Source: an uncultured Lachnospiraceae bacterium (GTDB lineage: Bacteria; Bacillota_A; Clostridia; Lachnospirales; Lachnospiraceae). Taken from it: a stretch of DNA of 11,747 bases. Shown piece by piece: positions 6,227-11,747 of this stretch. The notes under the pieces are model-generated. The model searched no databases, had not been told where the DNA came from, and worked only from the letters and a program-made list of their open reading frames with translations. Location: the NCBI GenBank assembly GCA_947178085.1, contig CAMWWS010000047.1, positions 1-11,747 of the forward strand, read 5' to 3'. Position 1 is the stretch's first letter; each line of letters starts with the position of its first letter. Made by a program: the position numbers and the translations under genes.

Positions 6227-7449
6227 TGCTTGAGCAGGCTGCCGCGGACAACGGAGTCTGCTCCGTATTTTTTCCGTATGGAGTCAAGTGATTTTTCCAG
6301 CATGGCCTCTTTCTCAGCAGAAATACGTTGAGACGAAGAAGTATCCTGACTGTTGAGTGCAGGCATATCGAATAAGTTAAGCTGCACCGGATCTTCTGCT
6401 GAAAGCAGTTTGGAAGAACGGATTCCAAGCAATCGTATGGGAGTATCATCCCAAAGCTCATCAAACAGGGAACATGCGGTCCGATATATGGTATCGCTGC
6501 CGGATGTCGGACTTTCCAGAGTAGTCTGATGGGATACTTTTTTGAAGTTATTGTACTTAATTTCCACACTTATCATTTCTGCTGTCAGACCGGATTCGCG
6601 CAGTCTTTTGGCGACGGAGTCCGACAATTCCAAAAGGACATGCCGGGCCTCCTGTCTGTCTGTTACGTCATGGGACATAGTGGTGGAATTGCCTATTCCT
6701 TTCGCCTCGGACTGTTCTGTTTCTACTGTAGTGTCATCAATGCCGTTCGCATATTCCCAGAGCAGTTTTCCGTGGCTTTTCAAATTGGAAGTCAGAATAT
6801 CTATATCAGTCCTTGCCAAATCTCCGATAGTTATTATTCCCAGATTACGTAATGCGCTTACACTGGAACGGCCGCACATATATAAAGAAGAAACCGGCAT
6901 CGACCACATTTTTTCCTGAATTTCATATGAGTAAAGCGTATGTGTCAGGTTTGGCTTTTTAAAGTCCGAGGCCATTTTGGCAAGAACCTTGCGGTCGGAA
7001 ATGCCGACATTTACGGTGAATCCAAGTTTTTCATAAACCTGTGTGCGAATATATTCAGCAGCAGTTTCCGGAGATGGAAAAAGCCTGCTTATAGGCGTAT
7101 AATCCATATAACATTCATCTACACTGACTTGCTCAATATCAGGACAGATATCGGACAGAAGGTGCATCAGTTCCATGCTCCATCTGTTATATAAGCTGTG
7201 GTCAGGCTGCTCTACGAGGAGGGAGGGGCATTTACGCATAGCATTGACGATAGGTTCGCCTGTTGTAATGCCATAGGCTTTCGCAGGGATTGATTTGGCA
7301 AGCACCACGCCATGGCGTTTCGACATATCGCCGCCGATAATAGCAGGAATAGTGCGCAGGTCAACCTCGGAACCGCGATTAAGTTTATCTAATGCGCTCC
7401 AGCTAAGATATGCGGAATTCACATCAATATGAAAAATAATTCTGTCCAT
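6223..7449 (-). CDS. dinB: Y-family DNA polymerase (Pol IV/DinB-like)
   Basis: Error-prone translesion polymerase of 408 residues. The palm carboxylates are present: D9 in IFHIDVNSAYLSW, and D111-E112 in QVSVDECYMD. Y14, five residues after D9, is in the position of the steric gate that excludes ribonucleotides. DVN in place of DMD resembles UmuC-type sequences and is usual in the clostridial branch, to my knowledge. GGDMSKRHGVVLAKS and KPNLTH match the family core. QLNLF at 356-360 is a sliding-clamp-binding motif close to the C terminus. The start is supported by AGGGGAG about 9 bases upstream. It is divergent from the M23 peptidase gene and convergent with the coiled-coil gene. No GAAC-N4-GTTC LexA box is visible upstream, so SOS control is not shown. 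Confidence 0.93.
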   Translation of the reverse strand: MDRIIFHIDVNSAYLSWSALDKLNRGSEVDLRTIPAIIGGDMSKRHGVVLAKSIPAKAYGITTGEPIVNAMRKCPSLLVEQPDHSLYNRWSMELMHLLSDICPDIEQVSVDECYMDYTPISRLFPSPETAAEYIRTQVYEKLGFTVNVGISDRKVLAKMASDFKKPNLTHTLYSYEIQEKMWSMPVSSLYMCGRSSVSALRNLGIITIGDLARTDIDILTSNLKSHGKLLWEYANGIDDTTVETEQSEAKGIGNSTTMSHDVTDRQEARHVLLELSDSVAKRLRESGLTAEMISVEIKYNNFKKVSHQTTLESPTSGSDTIYRTACSLFDELWDDTPIRLLGIRSSKLLSAEDPVQLNLFDMPALNSQDTSSSQRISAEKEAMLEKSLDSIRKKYGADSVVRGSLLKH

Positions 7450-7553
7450 TGCAGACCGCTCCCCTTTTGCATGCCGTTCTATATTTAATATGAATATTTT
7501 ACTGCATTCAGTCTATCATAGTTCTTGCAAAAAGGGAACATTGTCATTATGTC

Positions 7554-7618
7554 TTTACTTTTATTTCAAATATTGTTAAAATATAAAATGTTACAATATT
7601 ATTACGGACAACAATATT
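7554..7618 (+). promoter_or_regulatory. Promoter of the M23 peptidase gene with repeated half-sites
   Basis: A candidate -35 TTTACT (7554-7559), 17-base spacer and -10 TAAAAT (7577-7582) precede the start codon by about 50 bases. The octamer AATATTGT occurs at 7569-7576, directly before the -10. Its reverse complement ACAATATT occurs at 7593-7600 and again at 7611-7618. The arrangement resembles an operator overlapping the promoter and the start of the transcript. In such AT-rich DNA some of this could be chance. Confidence 0.45.
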
Positions 7619-7634
7619 AATAAGGAAAATAATT

Positions 7635-9209
7635 ATGAAATTTGTAAGCAGACATTATAAAAAAATAAAAATTGCATATATTAAGGTTGCAGTACTTGTT
7701 GCTGCGATTGCAGCGCTTTTTCTACCTTACTACCGGGAACTGGAAAGTATGGGAGATAATCAGTTCACTGTATTCCTGAATGGAGAGCAGGTAGGCATTG
7801 TTGATGATGTTGACAGGATAGATAACTGCCTCATCAGTGCACGTAAAATAATTGCAGAGGGCAGTGATGAGATGGTACTTGCCGACAGTAATGTCACTTA
7901 TGAGAGCTGCGAAGTGCTTTGGGGTGAAGTGGATGACGATGATGTCATAATAAGTAATATGGCATCGGTTTTGCAAGACAGCATCAGAGAGACTCTGAAC
8001 CGTTCATATACGGTAAAAATTAACGAGTATACTGTTAATCTTGCCACTACGGATGAGGTGCTGGAATTATTGCAGGCATCTCTCGGCAAATATGATACGG
8101 AAAACCAGTACACTATAAGCCTTGTGATGGATCCCAATCGTGAGCTTAATGTGCTTACTACAGCTATTTATGCTAAAGAGGATGAGACAAACGAAGAACC
8201 GGCTATGATAGTTAACGCCGGTATAAATTCTGAATTGGCAAATATTTTTGCAACGGTGGAGCCGGAAACCGAAAAAGATTTTGACGATTATGATTTGGGT
8301 CTTAAATCAATCGAATTCGGAGATTCGGTAGAAGTTGTAGAAGCTTATCTGCAGGATTCTGAGATTACTCCGTTACAGAGGGCTATTGAGGAAGTGACTA
8401 AAGAGCAGGAAAAGGAACAAATCTACGAAGTGGTAGCGGGAGATACGCTGTCAAAAATTGCAATGAATAATGACCTTACATTGGACAGGCTGATTGCGAT
8501 GAACGACACGATTGAGAGTGAAAATTCTATTATTCGTGTCGGCGATGAACTGATTATAACGGTGCCGGAACCTGAACTTTCGGTTGAGCGTGTAGAAGAA
8601 GTCTATTATGAAGAGGATTATGAGGCAGATATAATATATATCGATAATGATGACTGGTATAATACGCAGACCAGAACTTTGCAGGAACCGTCGGCAGGAC
8701 ACAGAATAGTAGTAGCAGACGTATCTTACCGTAATAATGAAGAGGTAGGAAGAGAAATACTGAAAGAAGAGATTACCTATGAAGCGGTGCCGAAGCAGGT
8801 GGAAAGAGGAACGAAGATTCCGCCCACTTACATCAAACCGATTTCCGGCGGAAGACAAAGCTCCGGTTTCGGATACAGAAAAGCACCGACTAAAGGAGCC
8901 AGCACTTATCATCAGGGCGTTGACTGGGCTACGCCTACCGGTACGGCAGTTATGGCTGCTTCTTCGGGAGTAGTTGTAAAGGCAGGCTGGGGCGGCGGCT
9001 ACGGCAATGTAATCTATATAAATCATCCTGATGGAACACAGACCAGATATGCTCATCTGAGCAAAGTATTAGTGTCACCCGGGCAGTATGTATCTCAGGG
9101 ACAGAAGATTGCTCTGAGTGGAAATACAGGTGTCAGCACGGGACCTCATGTGCATTTTGAGATAGTGATAAACGGCTCCAGAGTTAATCCTTTGAAGTAT
9201 TTGAATTAA
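7635..9209 (+). CDS. Membrane-anchored M23 peptidase with LysM and G5 domains
   Basis: Cell-wall endopeptidase of 524 residues, predicted to cleave peptidoglycan cross-bridges or stem peptides outside the membrane. Residues 13-33 form one hydrophobic segment after a basic N terminus and look like an uncleaved anchor. Two related segments follow (around F44, FTVFLNGEQVGIV, and Y125, YTVKINEYTVNLA), resembling tandem beta-rich modules. A LysM domain lies at about 263-311 (YEVVAGDTLSKIA, then VGDELIITVPEPE). A G5-like region at about 316-395 includes KEEITYEAVPKQVERGT. The C-terminal M23 domain retains the zinc and catalytic residues: H426 and D430 in HQGVD, H474 in YAHL, and H505/H507 in HVHFE. 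It should be active. ATG at 7635 follows AAGGA at a good spacing. Its neighbour murA also serves the cell wall. Confidence 0.93.
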   Translation: MKFVSRHYKKIKIAYIKVAVLVAAIAALFLPYYRELESMGDNQFTVFLNGEQVGIVDDVDRIDNCLISARKIIAEGSDEMVLADSNVTYESCEVLWGEVDDDDVIISNMASVLQDSIRETLNRSYTVKINEYTVNLATTDEVLELLQASLGKYDTENQYTISLVMDPNRELNVLTTAIYAKEDETNEEPAMIVNAGINSELANIFATVEPETEKDFDDYDLGLKSIEFGDSVEVVEAYLQDSEITPLQRAIEEVTKEQEKEQIYEVVAGDTLSKIAMNNDLTLDRLIAMNDTIESENSIIRVGDELIITVPEPELSVERVEEVYYEEDYEADIIYIDNDDWYNTQTRTLQEPSAGHRIVVADVSYRNNEEVGREILKEEITYEAVPKQVERGTKIPPTYIKPISGGRQSSGFGYRKAPTKGASTYHQGVDWATPTGTAVMAASSGVVVKAGWGGGYGNVIYINHPDGTQTRYAHLSKVLVSPGQYVSQGQKIALSGNTGVSTGPHVHFEIVINGSRVNPLKYLN

Positions 9210-9249
9210 TTTTAGTTTTATAATAGGAATCTTTTGATATACTGCCCCA

Positions 9250-9277
9250 TTTACAAATGTGAAAATTATGGTATACT
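9250..9277 (+). promoter_or_regulatory. Promoter of murA
   Basis: The -35 is TTTACA (9250-9255), the spacer is 16 bases, and the -10 is TATACT (9272-9277), preceded by TGG, which gives an extended -10. RNA would start near 9284, about 60 bases before the murA ATG. I see no convincing terminator between the M23 peptidase stop (9209) and this promoter, so some read-through from the peptidase gene is possible. Confidence 0.65.
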
Positions 9278-9346
9278 TTTAATAAAATGTTTATTATTAT
9301 TTTAGATTATATCCGTATTTGTAATTGAACGATAAGGGGACTATAT

Positions 9347-10639
9347 ATGGAACAATATGCGATTAAAGGTGGAAATCCGTTAGTCGGTGAGGTTGAAATA
9401 GGCGGTGCGAAGAATGCTGCATTGGCAATTTTGGCGGCGGCTGTTATGACGGATGAAGCTGTTGTGATAGAAAATGTTCCGGATGTGCGTGATACCAATG
9501 TGTTATTGCAGGCAATGGAGAGCATAGGTGTCATCGTTACAAAGCTGGACAGGCATACCGTAAGAATTAACGCATCACAGATTAATGACCTTGTGATAGA
9601 AGATGATTATATTAAAAAAATAAGGGCGTCATATTATCTTTTAGGCGCTTTGCTGGGAAAGTACAAGAAGGCAGAGGTCGCTCTGCCAGGGGGCTGTAAC
9701 ATCGGATTAAGACCGATAGATCAGCATATTAAAGGGTTTCGTGCACTTGGTGCAGATGTCAGAATTGAACATGGATTGATTATTACCGAGACGGAGAAGC
9801 TGGTTGGTAATCATATTTATATGGATGTCGTAACGGTAGGAGCTACTATTAATGTTATGATGGCTGCAGCTATGGCGGAAGGTAAGACGATTATTGAAAA
9901 TGCGGCAAAGGAGCCGCATGTGGTAGACTTGGCTAACTTTTTGAACAGTATGGGAGCCAGTATTAAAGGCGCGGGTACTGACGTAATCCGAATCAAGGGA
10001 GTTTCCAGACTGCATGGAACAGAGTATACCATTATTCCTGACCAGATTGAGGCGGGCACTTTTATGTTTGCTGCAGCGGTGACTAAGGGAGATGTAACTG
10101 TTAAAAATGTTATTCCTAAGCACTTGGAGTCAATTAGTGCAAAATTACTGGAAATTGGCTGTGAGTTGGAAGAATCTGATGATGCAGTACGTGTAGTAGC
10201 ATCCAAACCGCTTGGGCATACTCACGTAAAGACGCTGCCGTATCCGGGATTTCCCACAGATATGCAGCCTCAGATTACGGTTGCACTTGGCCTTTCAGCT
10301 GGGACAAGCATTGTGACGGAAAGCATTTTTGAGAATCGTTTCAAATATATTGATGAACTTACCAGAATGGGAGCCAACATCAAGGTGGAAGGTAATACCG
10401 CTATCATTGACGGCGTTGAGCGATATACGGGAGCCGGCATTTCTGCTCCGGATTTGCGCGCAGGTGCGGCGCTTGTCATTGCAGCGCTGGCGGCTGAAGG
10501 TGTTACGACAATTGATGAAATTCAGTATATTGAACGCGGTTATGAAGATTTCGATTTAAAACTTCAGGCGTTGGGTGCGCAGATTGAGAAGGTAAGCACG
10601 CCACATGAAACTGCAAAGTTTAAATTCAAAGCAGGATAG
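9347..10639 (+). CDS. murA: UDP-N-acetylglucosamine 1-carboxyvinyltransferase
   Basis: Cytoplasmic enzyme that transfers enolpyruvate from phosphoenolpyruvate to UDP-GlcNAc, the first committed step of peptidoglycan synthesis. The 430-residue length is standard. K22-N23 (GGAKNAAL) are the substrate-binding pair near the N terminus. C117 in LPGGCNIGLRP is the loop cysteine that is alkylated by fosfomycin in sensitive enzymes. D305 in GFPTDMQPQ is the catalytic aspartate. AAGGGGA lies about 7 bases before ATG 9347. Firmicutes often carry two murA paralogues; which one this is cannot be told without the rest of the genome. Confidence 0.97.
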   Translation: MEQYAIKGGNPLVGEVEIGGAKNAALAILAAAVMTDEAVVIENVPDVRDTNVLLQAMESIGVIVTKLDRHTVRINASQINDLVIEDDYIKKIRASYYLLGALLGKYKKAEVALPGGCNIGLRPIDQHIKGFRALGADVRIEHGLIITETEKLVGNHIYMDVVTVGATINVMMAAAMAEGKTIIENAAKEPHVVDLANFLNSMGASIKGAGTDVIRIKGVSRLHGTEYTIIPDQIEAGTFMFAAAVTKGDVTVKNVIPKHLESISAKLLEIGCELEESDDAVRVVASKPLGHTHVKTLPYPGFPTDMQPQITVALGLSAGTSIVTESIFENRFKYIDELTRMGANIKVEGNTAIIDGVERYTGAGISAPDLRAGAALVIAALAAEGVTTIDEIQYIERGYEDFDLKLQALGAQIEKVSTPHETAKFKFKAG

Positions 10640-10665
10640 ATATTCGCTTATTTTCCGAATATTTT
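10640..10665 (+). terminator. Weak terminator after murA
   Basis: ATATTCG (10640-10646) and CGAATAT (10656-10662) form a 7-bp stem with a 9-base loop. The T-run after the stem is very short (TTT), so termination is probably partial. Confidence 0.45.
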
Positions 10666-10686
10666 ACTGTCAGCCTATTGACAGTA
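10665..10686. other. Second inverted repeat downstream of murA, overlapping the metK -35
   Basis: TACTGTCA (10665-10672) and TGACAGTA (10679-10686) form a perfect 8-bp stem with a 6-base loop. The right arm holds most of the TTGACA of the metK promoter. It could be part of a murA 3'-end structure or an operator for metK. Confidence 0.45.
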
Positions 10687-10706
10687 GAAGCAAACGGGTG
10701 TATGTT
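10678..10706 (+). promoter_or_regulatory. Promoter of the SAM riboswitch-metK transcript
   Basis: A perfect -35 TTGACA (10678-10683), exactly 17 bases, then TATGTT (10701-10706; four of six consensus bases). The start near 10713 lies about 27 bases before riboswitch stem P1, which suits a riboswitch leader. Confidence 0.65.
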
Positions 10707-10739
10707 ATTTAATAGTTAGACAAGTAAATATTGAGTTTT

Positions 10740-10907
10740 CTCTTATTCAGAGTGGTGGAGATACATAGGATCTGTGAAGCCACGGCAACCCCTGTATGGA
10801 AGGTGCCAACCTGAGCGAACAAGTCTGTCATATGACAGGTCGAACAATAAGAGGATTTGATTACTCCTGATATCAGGTCCGCTTATTTTGGTAAGTGGAT
10901 TTTTTTT
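10740..10907 (+). promoter_or_regulatory. SAM-I (S-box) riboswitch with terminator expression platform
   Basis: The aptamer has P1 arms CTCTTATT (10740-10747) and AATAAGAG (10846-10853). Between them are the conserved S-box elements CAGAGTGGTGGAG, TGTGAAGCCACGGCAACC and AAGGTGCCAACC, followed by a P4-like hairpin CTGTC-ATAT-GACAG. The terminator stem TCCGCTTA (10878-10885) pairs with TAAGTGGA (10892-10899) and is followed by eight T residues. The 3' side of P1 (10846-10854) can instead pair with CCGCTTATT (10879-10887) at 8 of 9 positions. Without S-adenosylmethionine this antiterminator should form and allow transcription; with it P1 forms and the terminator stops metK expression. A perfect 12-bp palindrome, CCTGATATCAGG (10866-10877), sits between aptamer and terminator. 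Confidence 0.93.
10878..10907 (+). terminator. Riboswitch-controlled intrinsic terminator
   Basis: An 8-bp stem (TCCGCTTA/TAAGTGGA, one G-U pair), loop TTTTGG, and a run of eight T residues at 10900-10907. It lies 35 bases before the metK start codon. Confidence 0.9.
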
Positions 10908-10942
10908 ATTTTATAATACTAAAACGAAGAAAGGAAAAAAAT

Positions 10943-11747
10943 ATGGAAAAAAGATTATTTACCTCAGAATCAGTAACAGAAGGACATCCGGATAAAGTCT
11001 GCGATGCCATCTCCGATGCCATTTTGGATGCATGCATGGAAAAAGACCCCATGAGCCGTGTTGCCTGTGAGACAGCAACCTGTACAGGGTTCGTATTGGT
11101 GACCGGAGAGATTACCACAAGTGCTTATGTGGATATTCAGAAAATTGTGCGTGAAACCGTAAAGGAAATCGGCTATACAAAATCAGAGTATGGTTTCGAT
11201 GGCAATACCTGCGCTGTAATGGTCGCAATCGACGAACAGTCCGCAGATATCGCAATGGGCGTTGACAAAGCATTGGAAGCAAAAGAAAACAAAATGTCAG
11301 ATGCTGAAATCGAAGCAATCGGTGCAGGAGACCAGGGTATGATGTTCGGTTATGCAACCAATGAAACAGAAGAATATATGCCTTATCCTATATCACTTGC
11401 TCATAAGCTTGCATTGCAGCTTACGAAAGTCCGTAAAGACGGTACTTTGAAATATTTAAGACCGGACGGAAAGAGCCAGGTATCCGTAGAATATGATGAA
11501 AACGGAAAACCTGTAAGACTGGAAGCAGTAGTTCTTTCTACCCAGCATGATGATGACGTAACACAGGAGCAGATTCATAAAGATATTAAGAAATATGTGT
11601 TTGATCCGGTTCTTCCGGCAGAGCTTGTAGATGAAAATACCAAGTTTTTTATCAATCCTACAGGACGTTTTGTAATAGGCGGACCTCACGGTGATGCAGG
11701 TCTGACAGGACGTAAGATTATCGTAGATACATACGGCGGATATGCAC
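10943..11747 (+). CDS. metK: S-adenosylmethionine synthetase (3' partial)
   Basis: Cytoplasmic methionine adenosyltransferase, making S-adenosylmethionine from methionine and ATP. The window shows the first 268 codons of a protein that is usually close to 390-400 residues; the frame is still open at the window end. The N terminus [29 protein letters not shown] carries the GHPDK signature, [12 protein letters not shown] is the ATP-binding hexapeptide region, and STQHDDDV and [21 protein letters not shown] match the family core. ATG at 10943 follows an A-rich AAGGA (10931-10935). Control by the upstream SAM-I riboswitch is feedback by the product. Confidence 0.97.
   Translation, partial: MEKRLFTSESVTEGHPDKVCDAISDAILDACMEKDPMSRVACETATCTGFVLVTGEITTSAYVDIQKIVRETVKEIGYTKSEYGFDGNTCAVMVAIDEQSADIAMGVDKALEAKENKMSDAEIEAIGAGDQGMMFGYATNETEEYMPYPISLAHKLALQLTKVRKDGTLKYLRPDGKSQVSVEYDENGKPVRLEAVVLSTQHDDDVTQEQIHKDIKKYVFDPVLPAELVDENTKFFINPTGRFVIGGPHGDAGLTGRKIIVDTYGGYA

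Noticed and set aside
6529..7194. Plus-strand open frames inside the polymerase gene
   Set aside because: They lie antisense to a complete, motif-bearing polymerase and show no features of their own.
7521..7539. GTTC and GAAC blocks ahead of the polymerase gene as a possible LexA/SOS box
   Set aside because: The Gram-positive box is GAAC-N4-GTTC. Here the order is reversed and the spacing longer (GTTC, about 11 bases, GAAC), so there is no real support.

Overview
The window looks like a chromosomal segment from a low-to-moderate G+C Gram-positive bacterium, most likely a clostridial (Lachnospiraceae-like) Firmicute. The basis is AGGAGG-type ribosome binding sites, AT-rich sigma-A-like promoters, a SAM-I riboswitch ahead of metK, a clostridial-style Y-family polymerase, and a LysM/G5/M23 cell-wall hydrolase beside murA. 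The genus is inferred; no searches were run.

Layout. (1) 1-1775: a two-component system, a 5'-truncated NarL/LiaS-type histidine kinase followed by a NarL/LuxR-type response regulator. The two genes are separated by a compact double-hairpin element flanked by a 15-bp near-perfect direct repeat. (2) 1776-3851: a gene-free AT-rich leader with a promoter and operator-like repeats, then a MATE-family efflux transporter and a GNAT acetyltransferase in apparent operon. (3) 3852-6226: a AAA ATPase of the AAA_14/DUF4143 type and an unrecognised coiled-coil protein with a C-terminal membrane anchor. Each gene is preceded by a copy of the same 59-bp promoter-bearing repeat (57/59 identical). (4) 6223-7449, minus strand: a Y-family DNA polymerase (dinB-like) whose stop codon overlaps that of the convergent coiled-coil gene. 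(5) 7635-10639: a membrane-anchored LysM-G5-M23 peptidase and murA, each with its own promoter. (6) 10640-11747: weak terminator hairpins, a promoter, a complete SAM-I riboswitch with its antiterminator and terminator, and the 5' part of metK, cut by the window end.

Most of the window is housekeeping or common accessory content: signal transduction and drug efflux, peptidoglycan synthesis and remodelling, translesion synthesis, SAM synthesis. The least explained part is 3956-6226. There an ATPase gene sits between two copies of a 59-bp promoter repeat, directly upstream of a tail-anchored protein built on seven 11-residue repeats. Either the ATPase is a cassette that duplicated its target, or the two genes are deliberately co-regulated; the sequence alone does not decide. 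The double-hairpin element at 1051-1138 is the second unusual item and has the look of a small inserted palindromic repeat.
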